Shown here: in pieces, positions 47,181 to 56,253 of the stretch
Layout: each line of letters begins with the position of its first letter
Position numbering within the stretch: the first letter of the stretch is position 1
Origin: an uncultured Christensenella sp.
Lineage (GTDB): Bacteria; Bacillota; Clostridia; Christensenellales; UBA1750
Length of the DNA: 64,000 nt
Direction of reading: 5' to 3'
Assembly: GCA_905193155.1 (NCBI GenBank)
Contig: CAJJNQ010000003.1
Coordinates: 1 to 64,000, forward strand
Notes under the pieces: model-generated
What the model saw: the letters and a program-made list of their open reading frames with translations, nothing else
Database searches by the model: none
Told to the model about the DNA's origin: nothing
Translations under genes and position numbers: made by a program

Positions 47181-47825
47181 ATGGAGTCAAAACACTTAGC
47201 GATGCTGAAGGACATTCGCCGCATGGTGGACGAGAGCGGAGTGGAACAATTTCTGGACCCTTACCCCTTCCGCAGCCGGGCAGATCACATGTACCGCAGC
47301 TACTGCTGGGCTAAGCGAATCCTCCCCTGCCGGCCGGACGCAGACGCAGAACTGACGCTGGTGGCGACACTCTTCCATGACATCGGCGTGATTCGCGCCA
47401 CGCCGGAGCGGCTCAAGGAGGGGCATGATCTGCTGGGAGCGGACATCGCCTGCGACTATCTGGTTCATCACGGTTACAGCGCCGCCTTTGCGGACACCGC
47501 CGCCGCACTGATCGCCGGTCATCAGCAGCGCGACCTGCTGCAAACCGGCCAGACCACGATCGAGCACATCATCCTGATGGAAGCGGACATGCTCGACGAG
47601 CGCGGCGCGCTGGGCATCGTTTGGGATGCAATGGCGGAGGGCTCCAAGACCGATCAATCCTACCTCTGGACACTGGAGCGCTTCAAAACCCGCAAGCTCT
47701 ACCGCCGTCCCGAGCGCAACCCGATGTACACCGAGCTGGCGCGCGCCTTCTGGGCAGAAAAGCAGAAGCTGCACATGAATTTCGTGCTGGCACTCGAGCG
47801 CGATCTGGGACTGACGGACAACTGA
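47181..47825 (+). CDS. HD-domain phosphohydrolase
   Basis: 214 residues with an HD metal-binding domain: the His of RADHMYR, then LFHDIGVIRATP (HD pair), and later AALIAGHQQ. Such proteins hydrolyse nucleotides or phosphodiesters in the cytoplasm. Full-length domain, good start with AGGAAAGAGG upstream. Substrate unknown. Confidence 0.82.
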   Translation: MESKHLAMLKDIRRMVDESGVEQFLDPYPFRSRADHMYRSYCWAKRILPCRPDADAELTLVATLFHDIGVIRATPERLKEGHDLLGADIACDYLVHHGYSAAFADTAAALIAGHQQRDLLQTGQTTIEHIILMEADMLDERGALGIVWDAMAEGSKTDQSYLWTLERFKTRKLYRRPERNPMYTELARAFWAEKQKLHMNFVLALERDLGLTDN

Positions 47826-47832
47826 AAAAAAC

Positions 47833-47880
47833 AAAAGGCGCTGTCTTTGCAGTTTCCCGGCAAAGACAACGCCTTTTTTC
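47833..47880. terminator. Bidirectional terminator
   Basis: AAAAGGCG-TGTCTTTGC pairs with GCAAAGACA-CGCCTTTT, flanked by A and T runs, between convergent HD and lipoprotein genes. Confidence 0.9.
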
Positions 47881-47882
47881 GT

Positions 47883-48215
47883 TTACTCTTTGGGCGTAAA
47901 CAGCGTCCATTCCTGATCGACCAGCACGACAAGCCCGTCTTCCGTCCGAGCATAGGGCGCGCCGGTTTCGCCGAAGTTGGCCTCGCCCTCCTTTTCCGGC
48001 CATTGGCTGAGCGGCACGACGGAGGAAACCTTGCCCAGCAAAGCGCTCTCATCCACCTCACCGGGAAACTCCTCTCCCGTGGTACAATAGACCTGTCCTT
48101 CCACCATCACGGCAGGAACCAGCACATCGGGCGTGTTCGGTTCCTTTTCCGCACAGCCGCTCAGCATCAGGATCGCAGCTGCCACGCAAAGCATCTTTTG
48201 CAGCATTCGTTTCAC
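47883..48215 (-). CDS. Small lipoprotein
   Basis: 110-residue lipoprotein: signal with lipobox MLSGCAEKE, then about 88 residues of strand-rich sequence with no recognisable motif. The ribosome site is GGAGGCGATGG. It follows the SDR genes on the same strand but is separated by a terminator. Function unknown. Confidence 0.7.
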   Translation of the reverse strand: MKRMLQKMLCVAAAILMLSGCAEKEPNTPDVLVPAVMVEGQVYCTTGEEFPGEVDESALLGKVSSVVPLSQWPEKEGEANFGETGAPYARTEDGLVVLVDQEWTLFTPKE

Positions 48216-48231
48216 ACCATCGCCTCCTTAC

Positions 48232-48264
48232 AAAAAAGGGACTTCCGTTTTGTGGAAATCCCTT
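48232..48264 (-). terminator. Terminator after the SDR pair
   Basis: AAGGGA-TTCC/GGAA-TCCCTT stem with a short loop, then TTTTTT on the minus strand. Confidence 0.8.
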
Positions 48265-48275
48265 AAAATGCGAAA

Positions 48276-49067
48276 TTACAGCAGCATGGCCGCGCCGTCT
48301 GCACGCAGGCAAGCGCCGGAGATGTGCTCCGCCTCTTCGGAGGCCAGGTAGACGCAAGCCCAACCATCGTCATCCGGCAGGCCGATACGTCCCAGCGGAT
48401 AGGCAGGATACTTCTCATAGAACTCCCGAGGCAGCTCAAAGCTTGCCTTCGGGAAGGGGCGCGGATTGCCGCTCTTGAACTCGATCTTCACGCCCGCAGG
48501 CATGATCATGTTCACGCGCACGCCGTACTTGGCGAACTCGATGGCAGCTTCACGCATCAGCATGTGCATGCCGCCCTTGGTCATGGCGTACACCGGGTCG
48601 AAGTCGGTGGGGCGCTTGCCGTGGACAGAGGAAATGCAGGTGATGGAACCCTTGGTCTCCTTCAGATAAGGCAGAACCGCCTGCATCATGTTGATGTAGC
48701 CGCCGAGGTTGACGTGCATCAGCAGGTCATAGTCCTTGAGCGGATATTCGCCCAGCATCCACTGCTTCTGAAGCGCAGCGTTGTTGACCAGACCGTCGAT
48801 GCGCCCGAAGCGCTCATAGGTCGCCTTAACCATGGCCTTGGCCTGCTCCGGATCGGAAACATCCGCCTGATAGACGAATGCGCAGTCCTCACCGCCGATG
48901 GCCTGAATTTCCTTGAGGGTCTCCTCCGCCATGGCGGCGTTGGAGTTGCAGTTGATGCAGCACTTGGCTCCGGACTTGACAAAGCAACGCACGATACCCT
49001 TGCCGATGCCCTTGCCGCTGCCAGTGACAATATAGACCTTACCGGTCAGATCAAACGGTTTTTTCAT
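48276..49067 (-). CDS. SDR-family oxidoreductase
   Basis: 263-residue NAD(P)-dependent short-chain dehydrogenase. The cofactor motif TGSGKGIG, the NNAA turn (LVNNAALQ), the catalytic Ser in CISSVHG and YAMTK (YxxxK) are all present. Probably oxidises a hydroxyl of a sugar or sugar acid, given its neighbours: a second SDR 14 bases upstream and an enolase-superfamily dehydratase. Exact substrate unknown. Confidence 0.9.
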   Translation of the reverse strand: MKKPFDLTGKVYIVTGSGKGIGKGIVRCFVKSGAKCCINCNSNAAMAEETLKEIQAIGGEDCAFVYQADVSDPEQAKAMVKATYERFGRIDGLVNNAALQKQWMLGEYPLKDYDLLMHVNLGGYINMMQAVLPYLKETKGSITCISSVHGKRPTDFDPVYAMTKGGMHMLMREAAIEFAKYGVRVNMIMPAGVKIEFKSGNPRPFPKASFELPREFYEKYPAYPLGRIGLPDDDGWACVYLASEEAEHISGACLRADGAAMLL

Positions 49068-49081
49068 CTCAATGCGCCCCC

Positions 49082-49840
49082 TTAATCTCTGAAGCCGTAG
49101 AACAGCTCAAAGCCGCCGTCTGCGCGCAGATTTGCGCCATTGACAAAGTCGGCGTCGGAGCTGGCCAGGAATGCCGCGACCGATGCAATCTCGTCGTTGG
49201 TTCCGGCTTTCTTTCTCGGGATGCGCCGTGCCATCAGACCCATGGCATAGAGCGGAGAGAACTCGCTCTCAAAGAGCTTATCATCGCCCTCGACAGCACC
49301 CGCTTCGATCAGGTTGGTCTGGATTCCGAGGCGGCCGAAATACAGCGCGCTCTCCTTGCAGAGCATATTGAGGCAGCCCTTGGAAATAGAGTACATCACG
49401 GCAGAGCCGTTGGGCTTGTCGCAGTGGATGGAGCTGACGATGACGATCTTGCCGTTGCCATACTCCGCCATGTGCGCGCCGACGATACGGGTGAGCACGA
49501 AGCAGCTCTTGGTATTGTCGTTAAGCTGGCTCTCGAACACATCGCGGGTCAGGTTCTCCAGATGAGTACGGATGACGTCGTTGTTGTTGTACATCAGCAC
49601 GTCAATGCGGCCGAATTTGGCTTTGACCTCATCAACCAATGCTTCCGCACCTTCATAGGTGAGTATGTCGGGCGTGACGATCATGCCCTTTGCGCCTTTT
49701 GCCTCGATCTTTCCCAGCAGCTCTTCCGTGCCGCTGCCCAGAACCAAGTTCGCGCCCTCGCTTGCAAAGCGGAGTGCCAGCGCCTCACCCTGTGCGGTGT
49801 TAGCCTGTGTCACATAAACAGTTTTACCGCTGAAACGCAT
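49082..49840 (-). CDS. SDR-family protein with altered cofactor motif
   Basis: 252 residues of SDR fold. The catalytic SSIHC and YSISK (YxxxK) are intact, and NANLRADGG ends the domain. The glycine-rich nucleotide motif, however, reads TQANTAQGEA in place of TGxxxGIG. Cofactor preference may be altered or binding weak. Start at MRFSGK behind GGGGGG. First of a two-gene SDR unit driven by a promoter with a TTGCAA -35. Confidence 0.85.
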   Translation of the reverse strand: MRFSGKTVYVTQANTAQGEALALRFASEGANLVLGSGTEELLGKIEAKGAKGMIVTPDILTYEGAEALVDEVKAKFGRIDVLMYNNNDVIRTHLENLTRDVFESQLNDNTKSCFVLTRIVGAHMAEYGNGKIVIVSSIHCDKPNGSAVMYSISKGCLNMLCKESALYFGRLGIQTNLIEAGAVEGDDKLFESEFSPLYAMGLMARRIPRKKAGTNDEIASVAAFLASSDADFVNGANLRADGGFELFYGFRD

Positions 49841-49887
49841 GTGAGTATCCCCCCATTTTTTTATGTGTGTGACATTCACCATTGATT

Positions 49888-49916
49888 ATTATGCCACGAA
49901 TCGAAGCGAATTGCAA
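49888..49916 (-). promoter_or_regulatory. SDR unit promoter
   Basis: TTGCAA, 17-base spacer, CATAAT on the minus strand, just upstream of the SDR pair. Same -35 sequence and spacing as the dehydratase promoter at 51,462. Confidence 0.65.
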
Positions 49917-49959
49917 TATAAAAAGTGTCCGTCTTCCCTTCTTTTTTTACCCAAACCGT

Positions 49960-49993
49960 AAGAAGAGCGCTGCTGGCGCAGCGCTCTTCTTTA
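49960..49993 (-). terminator. Hairpin after the dehydratase gene
   Basis: Perfect stem AAGAAGAGCGCTGC/GCAGCGCTCTTCTT. The T run is weak on the minus strand, so some transcript could pass into the SDR genes. Confidence 0.65.
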
Positions 49994-50011
49994 TGCTTCT
50001 GTTTGTAAAAC

Positions 50012-51388
50012 TTAGGACCACAGACGATCGTGAGAGAGCCAATCGTTCCACTCGTCGGTGGATTCCCACAGGCCGGGGATTTCGGGATGGATGTGCTCCT
50101 TGAGGACTTCGTCATCCAGCTCGTCGATACCGATACCGGGCTTCTCGGGAACCGCCATGAAGCCGTCCACAATGCGGGGCTTCTCGGTGTCCTTGACCAT
50201 GTCGGACCACCAATCGACGTCGTTGGAGTGGAACTCCAAGCCGAGGAAGTTGTTGGTCGCAGCAGCGACATGCACAGCCGCCAGGCAGGCAACAGGGGTC
50301 TCTGCCATGTGCAGAGCCATCGCAACGCCGCACTCCTCAGCGTAATCGCCGATCTTCTTGGTCTCGTAGATACCGCCGGAGGACAGGATGTCGGGATGGA
50401 TGATGGAAACCGCACGGTTGTCCAGCAGGGGCTTGAAGTTCTCGAGCAGGTAGATATCCTCACCGGTCGCGATGGGGGTGGTGGAAGCGTTGTGCAGGCG
50501 CACATACTGCTCGGTCAGCTGCCACGGGATCATATCCTCGAGCCAGCACATATTGTAATCTTCCAGACGGTTGGCCAGCTTGATGCAGTCCTCAACGCCG
50601 ATGTGACCGAAGTGGTCGATGGACAGCGGGATCTCATAGCCGATCACCGAACGGACTTCCTTGACATAGTTCTCCAGGTACTCGAAGCCCTTCTTGGTGA
50701 TGTGGATACCGGTGAAGGGGTGCGCGATGTTGTTCTGGTCGTAGGAACGGTTCGCCCACCAGCGCGCAGCAGCCTTATCGCCGCGAGCCTTGGCTTCGCG
50801 AGCCATCTCGGCGGTGTGATGATACTCATCCAGGAAACCGACAGGAGCGGACAGGCCACCCTCGACATCCCAGAGCTGGTTGATGCCCAGGTCCATCTTC
50901 AGCATGGTGTAGCCGTGCTTCTCAACGCGCTTCTTCAGAGCGTCACCCATGTTCAGGCCGGTGTCCTTGCCGTCAACGTCGGTATCGCAGTACATACGAA
51001 CCTTGTCGCGGAACTTACCGCCGAGCATCTGGTAAACCGGAATGCCGTAGGCCTTACCGGCGATATCCCACAGTGCGAGTTCCACGCCGCAGACGCCGCC
51101 CGCCTGACGGGACATACCGCCGAACTGCTTGATGCGGCGGAAGATCTTGTCGATGTTGCAGGGGTTCTCACCGATGAGGAAACGCTTGAGCATCTGAGCG
51201 TAGAGCTTGGACGCACCGTCGCGGACTTCACCGTAACCCGTGATGCCCTGGTTGGTCTCAATGCGCAGCAGGGTGCAGTGCATGGGGGCGCCAACGATGT
51301 CAACAAAACGCATGTCCGTGATGCGAAGATCACTGGGCTTGGAGTTCGTGTTGACATGGGCAAGAGTCTGTTCAAAATTCTCGGCCAT
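50012..51388 (-). CDS. Enolase-superfamily sugar-acid dehydratase (mandelate racemase-like)
   Basis: 458-residue member of the mandelate racemase/muconate lactonising group, probably a D-mannonate, D-galactonate or related acid dehydratase. Seen: the N-terminal capping domain with TNQGITGYGEVRDGAS; barrel residues SIDHFGHIG; metal ligands in CWLEDMIPW and ATGEDIYLLEN; and HMAETP with a catalytic His. Start placed at MAENFE because GGGAGG would otherwise touch the upstream ATG. It lies near two SDRs and an AGE-type epimerase, supporting hexuronate or aldonate breakdown. Substrate is inference. Confidence 0.87.
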   Translation of the reverse strand: MAENFEQTLAHVNTNSKPSDLRITDMRFVDIVGAPMHCTLLRIETNQGITGYGEVRDGASKLYAQMLKRFLIGENPCNIDKIFRRIKQFGGMSRQAGGVCGVELALWDIAGKAYGIPVYQMLGGKFRDKVRMYCDTDVDGKDTGLNMGDALKKRVEKHGYTMLKMDLGINQLWDVEGGLSAPVGFLDEYHHTAEMAREAKARGDKAAARWWANRSYDQNNIAHPFTGIHITKKGFEYLENYVKEVRSVIGYEIPLSIDHFGHIGVEDCIKLANRLEDYNMCWLEDMIPWQLTEQYVRLHNASTTPIATGEDIYLLENFKPLLDNRAVSIIHPDILSSGGIYETKKIGDYAEECGVAMALHMAETPVACLAAVHVAAATNNFLGLEFHSNDVDWWSDMVKDTEKPRIVDGFMAVPEKPGIGIDELDDEVLKEHIHPEIPGLWESTDEWNDWLSHDRLWS

Positions 51389-51461
51389 TGTTTTCATCCT
51401 CCCTGATGTTCTCTATGTCCCGAATCCGGCCAAAGCTCGGTTCCGGTTTTCTTACGGTTTT

Positions 51462-51510
51462 ACTATACACGTTTTTGCATCAAGTTGCAAGACTCTTTTC
51501 GCATTGCGAA
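51462..51510 (-). promoter_or_regulatory. Dehydratase promoter with two dyad operators
   Basis: TTGCAA, 17-base spacer, TATAGT on the minus strand. The spacer and -35 contain TTGCA-N6-TGCAA, and directly upstream is the palindrome TTCGCA-T-TGCGAA (51498-51510). Both look like repressor or activator sites for a sugar-responsive regulator not encoded nearby. Confidence 0.7.
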
Positions 51511-51554
51511 CAAAAGTCCCGCATTATGAAACTACCCTGGTCTTTTCACGCATC

Positions 51555-52913
51555 TCAGTTTATTTTCAGCATCCAGGAAGCTATTTTATCCGTCACAGCC
51601 TGATCGACATGCCCTTCCTGTAAATATTCCGCTATCGTCCCCCTGCGCTTGAAAGCGGTATCCCGGACAAAAAGATGATTCAGCTCCGGCCAGAGCACAA
51701 ATTCCTTCTCCCCCGCATAATTCTCCAGCGCCTTCTGCCAGGATTTGTAATCCGCCGTATCCATCTGAAAATCGTTCTCACCCTGCATCACCAGAATCGG
51801 GATGTCCAACTGCGCAAGGCTCTCCTCCACGGGATGAGCGTAAAGATCCTTCAGATACGGAACCGGAATGCCGAACAGTGTGTCGGAATCCTTCATGTTT
51901 TTCAGCTTATCAATTTTTTTATATTCCTTTTTGATGGCATTCTGTTGAGACGCATCGTCGGTCTGCGCCATGTTCTGATCGTAGACAATGTCCAGGTATC
52001 CTCTCGCTGAACCTGCCAGAGAAACGATCCCGGCGACCTTTCCGCTCTGTGCTGCAATGCGCGGAGCCAGCATGCCGCCCAGCGAATGCCCGACAAGCAC
52101 AATGGCGTCTGCATCGATACCGGGGGTTTTCGCAAGGGTTTCCACCGCCAGAAGCGCGTCATCGATCACTTCCTCCTGCACGGTCATGGCGTTGATCTGC
52201 TCCTCGGTATAGGTTGAAGCGTAGGTATAGGTACGCTTATCGTAGCGCAGGGACGCCACGCCCAGCTGCGCCAGCCCGTGCGCAATGTCGGCAAAGGGTA
52301 CGCAGCCGCCGATGGCCTCGTTGCAGTCCGACGCGCCGGAGCCTTGTACCAGCACCACCGCCGGGAGCTCTTCGCCCGCCGCCGCGTCAGCCGGGCGGGT
52401 CAATATCGCGCGCAGCGGTGTATCCGTGCCCTCTCCCAGCACAATTTCTTCCTCCACAACGCCTTCGGGCACGGCGACGGTGTAGCTCACCTTGGGATCG
52501 TGCTCGCCGAACCAAAGCCCCGCCACGCCCTTTTCCGCATCGTAGGTCATTTGAATCGAGCAGCCGCCATGGGTGTGTGTCACCTGCGCCACAATGGTGT
52601 ACTCCCCGTTGATCTTATAGGGCTTGCGCGCGTCCACCGTCACCGGATCGCCGTAGGCAAGACGCACCTGCTCCCAGTTTTCCTGCAAGGAATCGGCGCT
52701 CATCTTGTTTTGCAGGTTTTCCGCCAGCAGCGCATAGCAGGTGGCATAGTCCTCATGGAAGAGCGCATTGGTGAAGTTTTCCGCCAGCGCATAATAGGGG
52801 GCGGCTTCTTCATCGCCGATCTCCTCTACTTCATTTTGAAACAGCGTGCAGCCGGAAAGCGGCAGCAGCATCAGCGTAAGCGCAAGCAGTGCGCAAAGCA
52901 ATTTCTTTTTCAT
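51555..52913 (-). CDS. Alpha/beta hydrolase lipoprotein with DUF3887 domain
   Basis: 452 residues: lipoprotein signal ending LPLSGC, a DUF3887-type helical domain (about 38-120, FTNALFHEDYATCYALL), then an alpha/beta hydrolase with VLVQGSGASD (oxyanion hole) and VLVGHSLGGML (nucleophile elbow), and a late GENDF plus LNHLF carrying acid and His. Surface esterase or peptidase, perhaps acting on acylated sugars, since it sits between the dehydratase and epimerase genes. RBS AAAGGAAC is modest. Confidence 0.85.
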   Translation of the reverse strand: MKKKLLCALLALTLMLLPLSGCTLFQNEVEEIGDEEAAPYYALAENFTNALFHEDYATCYALLAENLQNKMSADSLQENWEQVRLAYGDPVTVDARKPYKINGEYTIVAQVTHTHGGCSIQMTYDAEKGVAGLWFGEHDPKVSYTVAVPEGVVEEEIVLGEGTDTPLRAILTRPADAAAGEELPAVVLVQGSGASDCNEAIGGCVPFADIAHGLAQLGVASLRYDKRTYTYASTYTEEQINAMTVQEEVIDDALLAVETLAKTPGIDADAIVLVGHSLGGMLAPRIAAQSGKVAGIVSLAGSARGYLDIVYDQNMAQTDDASQQNAIKKEYKKIDKLKNMKDSDTLFGIPVPYLKDLYAHPVEESLAQLDIPILVMQGENDFQMDTADYKSWQKALENYAGEKEFVLWPELNHLFVRDTAFKRRGTIAEYLQEGHVDQAVTDKIASWMLKIN

Positions 52914-52985
52914 CGCACATCGGGTTCCTTTCGCGTTTTCACCCAGTATAGCGCAATTCGGGAATCAGCACAAGCGCGCCATGAC

Positions 52986-53011
52986 AAAAGCTCCTGCAAG
53001 GCAGGAGCTTT
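52986..53011 (-). terminator. Terminator after the epimerase gene
   Basis: Perfect AAAGCTCCTGC/GCAGGAGCTTT stem with a 3-base loop and TTTTG on the minus strand. Confidence 0.8.
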
Positions 53012-53024
53012 CATAAAGACTGTC

Positions 53025-54236
53025 TTACTTTTCGTAGCGCTCGATGATCTCAAAGCACATTCTCGCATTGTGGTAGGGGCACTTCCAGCCGTCAATCTTG
53101 CTCTCATAGCCAGAAAGCACCTCGCCGCTGTTGCCCAGCATCGTGAACCACTCGCCGTATTCGTGATCGACCACAAACAGGTCGATGTATTCAAACGCCT
53201 TCAGCGACGCATCGAGGAAGCGCTGCTCCCCGCTCATCTGCCAGGCGTTGAGGAAGCCCACGACGGTTTCCGCCTGCACCCACCAGGAGCGGTTGGTGTT
53301 GATGTGGCGGGTGACGGGGTTGTATTCGTAGATCATGGAGCCGTCGGGCAGGATGGATTCCTCCAGGCAGGCCGCCGCCATGGCCAGGCACTTGGGCGCA
53401 GACTTTTCTTCCATGTCTTTCTCACCCAGCACCTCCGCCGTCTCGGTCATCAGCCAGGTACCCTCGATGTCGTGGCCGTAGCTGATCTCCGGCGTGGTCC
53501 AGCTCCAGTCGTCGCGGAAGAACATCTTGAAGTGGTGGATTTCAGAGTCATAGACCTTGTCCAGCATGATGTTCAGGTGCTGGCGAACCTTTGCGATCTG
53601 CTCCGGGGTGCGCAGCACACGCAGCAGGCCGGTGTAGGCCTCGATCAGGTGCAGATGGGTGTTCATGGTCTTGGTGGCCTCGGCCTCGGGGTTGATGTTG
53701 GAGCCCTGGTTGGCGGGGTTATAGCTCCAATCGCGCGCAAGGATCTCAATGTAGCCGGGATGATCGGGCGTATAGGCGTGCTGCTCCAGCAGGTCGCGGA
53801 TGGCAACGGCCTTGTCGCGCGCCTCGGTATCGCCGGTAGCGCGGCAGTATTCGCTCAGCGCATAGATGGCAAAGGCCTGACCGTAGACAAACTTCTTGTC
53901 GTCAATGGCGTTGCCCTTGCAGTCGAGCATGAAGTAGCAGCCGCCGTACTGCTTATCGATGAAGTATTCGCAGAAATAGTCATAGGCGCGCTTGGCAAGC
54001 TTGAGATATTTTTCGTCCTTGAGGATGCGGTAAGCGGATGCAAAGGTCCACACCAGGCGGGCGTTGAGCACAAGGCACTTGGTGCCCCCCTTGACGGGCA
54101 TGCCCTCGCGCGTCACGACACCGTAAAAGCCTCCGTTTTCCTCATCCACGTCATACTTTTCCCAGAAGGGGAGAATGTCCTCCAGCAGCTCCTTTTTCGC
54201 CATCTCGTAAAGGTGGGTAAACTTCGGGTCTTTCAT
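53025..54236 (-). CDS. AGE-family (cellobiose/N-acylglucosamine) 2-epimerase
   Basis: 403-residue (alpha/alpha)6-barrel epimerase. Typical segments are WTFASAYRIL, GGCYFMLD, the active-site GHDIEGTWLMTETAEVLG with its His, and TNRSWWVQAETVVGF with another. Length and motifs fit cellobiose 2-epimerase and mannose isomerase relatives better than GlcNAc 2-epimerase. It would convert a C2 epimer before entry into the nearby dehydratase and dehydrogenase steps. Substrate not certain. An extended -10 (TGC-TATAAT at 54,288) lies upstream. Confidence 0.85.
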   Translation of the reverse strand: MKDPKFTHLYEMAKKELLEDILPFWEKYDVDEENGGFYGVVTREGMPVKGGTKCLVLNARLVWTFASAYRILKDEKYLKLAKRAYDYFCEYFIDKQYGGCYFMLDCKGNAIDDKKFVYGQAFAIYALSEYCRATGDTEARDKAVAIRDLLEQHAYTPDHPGYIEILARDWSYNPANQGSNINPEAEATKTMNTHLHLIEAYTGLLRVLRTPEQIAKVRQHLNIMLDKVYDSEIHHFKMFFRDDWSWTTPEISYGHDIEGTWLMTETAEVLGEKDMEEKSAPKCLAMAAACLEESILPDGSMIYEYNPVTRHINTNRSWWVQAETVVGFLNAWQMSGEQRFLDASLKAFEYIDLFVVDHEYGEWFTMLGNSGEVLSGYESKIDGWKCPYHNARMCFEIIERYEK

Positions 54237-54296
54237 GGTTCCGGCCTCCTGTTTTTTATTTGAATTCAGGGATTTTTATCCGCTTTCATTATAGCA

Positions 54297-54331
54297 GAAC
54301 CCGCAGAAAAGTACAGGCTTTTCTGCGGGTT
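54297..54331 (-). terminator. ABC exporter terminator
   Basis: Perfect GAACCCGCAGAAAAG/CTTTTCTGCGGGTTC hairpin after the ABC gene; no strong T run. It overlaps the expected -35 region of the epimerase promoter. Confidence 0.7.
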
Positions 54332-54344
54332 CCAAAGACATTTT

Positions 54345-56084
54345 TCAATTTCTGAACTGGTAACGGTAAAGCTCGGCGTAAACGCCGTTCTTCGCCAGCA
54401 GTTCCTCGTGCGTGCCGCGCTCCTGGATGCCCTTGTCGCCGATGACGATGATCTCGTCCGCATTCTTGATGGTGGAAAGGCGGTGCGCCACCACCAGGCA
54501 GGTGCGCCCGGCGCTGAGCTGTTCCAGAGATTCCTGAATCAGCATCTCCGTCGCGTTGTCCAGCGCGGAAGTCGCCTCATCCAGGATCAGGATCGAGGGG
54601 TTTTTGAGGAACACGCGGGCGATGGAAATGCGCTGCTTCTGCCCGCCGGAGAGCTTCACGCCGCGTTCGCCGATGTAGGTGTCATACCCATCCTCCATCG
54701 CCAGGATTGTGTCGTGGATGTTGGCCTTCTTGGCGGCGGCGATGATTTCCTCGTCGGTCGCGTTCAGGTTGCCGTAAGCGATGTTTTCGCGGATGGTGCC
54801 GGTAAAGAGGAACACGTCCTGCGCCACCATACCGATGCTGCGCCGCAGGGACAGACGGGACAGCGTCGTGATGTCCTGACCGTCGATGCTGATTTTGCCG
54901 CCCGTGACCTCATAAAAGCGCGGAATCAAATTACAGACCGTGGTCTTGCCGCCGCCGGAGGGGCCGACCAGCGCCACGGTTTTGCCCGGATCAATATGCA
55001 TGGACATATGGGAGATGACGCTGCGGTGCTCCTTGCCGTCCTCGTTTTTCGCCTCATAGGAGAAGGACACATTGTCAAAGTCGATCGAGCCCTTGACGTT
55101 TTTGAGTTCCTTGGCGTCGGGCGCTTCGCTCTCCTCCGGCTGCGCCATGATCTCGTTGAAGCGGTGATAACCTGTCAGGCCGTTCTGGAACTGCTCGACG
55201 AAGTTGATCAGCTTGCGCACCGGGGTGAGGAAGGTGTTGACATAGAGCAGGAACATCATCAGTTCGCCCACGTCGATCTTGCCGAGGAAATAGAACGCGC
55301 CACCCGCGACCAGCACGACGAAATACATCATGTCGGTCATGAAGTTGGACACCGCGCCAAACTGCCCCATGACCTTCATGCAGCAATTGCGCGATTCAAT
55401 GTAGATCTGGTTGTAATGGCGGAACTTCTCCTCCTCGTGCTCACCGCTGGTATAGGAGCGGGAGACGCGGATGCCGGAGATCGCGTTTTCCAGGTTGGCG
55501 TTGACCTCGCCCATCTCCACGCGGGACTTGGCGAAGGCGTCGTTGAGCTTATGCCGCATCTTGGCCGTGAACCACACGACGAAGGGGAGCGTGGCAAAGA
55601 TGATGAGCGTCAGCGTCAGCGACACGGTGGACATGACGATGAACACGCCCACCAGCGTCACCAGCGAGATGAACAGATCCTCCGGGCCGTGGTGAGAAAG
55701 CTCGGAGATGTCCATCAGGTCGTTGATGATGCGGGACATGATCGTGCCCGATTTGTTTTCGTCAAAATACGAAAACGGCAGCTTCTGCAATTTGTGGAAC
55801 ACGGTCTGGCGCATATCGCCCTGCAAGCGGTTGCCCATCACATGACCGTAGTACTGCACAAAATAGTTCATACCCATCTTGATCAGATAGATGACCAGCA
55901 GCACCGCCGACCAGAGCAGGAACATGTTCCACATTTTGTTGGGCACATAGACGTTGATGATGTTGCGCGCAATGGTAGGATAAAACAGATCCGCCAGCGC
56001 AATCACCATCGCACAGACCATGTCCCAGTAGAACAGCTTCCTGTGCGGCTTGTAGAAACCGATAAAGTCCTTCAGCATTTTCAT
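54345..56084 (-). CDS. ABC exporter (MsbA/LmrA-like)
   Basis: 579-residue half-transporter, presumably homodimeric: six membrane helices in 1-320, then ATPase motifs GPSGGGKTTVC (Walker A), LSGGQKQRISIARV (signature) and LILDEATSALD (Walker B). Downstream of a MarR regulator on the same strand, a common arrangement for drug exporters. The 170-base gap between them carries a CAAGGGG/CCCCTTG stem. Substrate unknown. Confidence 0.93.
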   Translation of the reverse strand: MKMLKDFIGFYKPHRKLFYWDMVCAMVIALADLFYPTIARNIINVYVPNKMWNMFLLWSAVLLVIYLIKMGMNYFVQYYGHVMGNRLQGDMRQTVFHKLQKLPFSYFDENKSGTIMSRIINDLMDISELSHHGPEDLFISLVTLVGVFIVMSTVSLTLTLIIFATLPFVVWFTAKMRHKLNDAFAKSRVEMGEVNANLENAISGIRVSRSYTSGEHEEEKFRHYNQIYIESRNCCMKVMGQFGAVSNFMTDMMYFVVLVAGGAFYFLGKIDVGELMMFLLYVNTFLTPVRKLINFVEQFQNGLTGYHRFNEIMAQPEESEAPDAKELKNVKGSIDFDNVSFSYEAKNEDGKEHRSVISHMSMHIDPGKTVALVGPSGGGKTTVCNLIPRFYEVTGGKISIDGQDITTLSRLSLRRSIGMVAQDVFLFTGTIRENIAYGNLNATDEEIIAAAKKANIHDTILAMEDGYDTYIGERGVKLSGGQKQRISIARVFLKNPSILILDEATSALDNATEMLIQESLEQLSAGRTCLVVAHRLSTIKNADEIIVIGDKGIQERGTHEELLAKNGVYAELYRYQFRN

Positions 56085-56253
56085 TGAGCCTTTTCTCCCA
56101 CGTTTTTTCTTATTTTCTTTATTTGCACCATTTTCCCATTCGGAGCATTGACTCTCCTTTTTTCAAGGGGATCTGGCGTGCAGCGCCTGAAGGTTTGCCC
56201 CTTGTCCCCGTCTCACAGGGTTTGACTGACGATCCTGAAGCATGAGCCCCTCT

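Noticed and set aside
56100..56253. Attenuator between marR and the ABC exporter
   Set aside because: A CAAGGGG/CCCCTTG stem exists, but it is followed by A-rich sequence rather than T, so it does not look like a terminator; kept only as a note.
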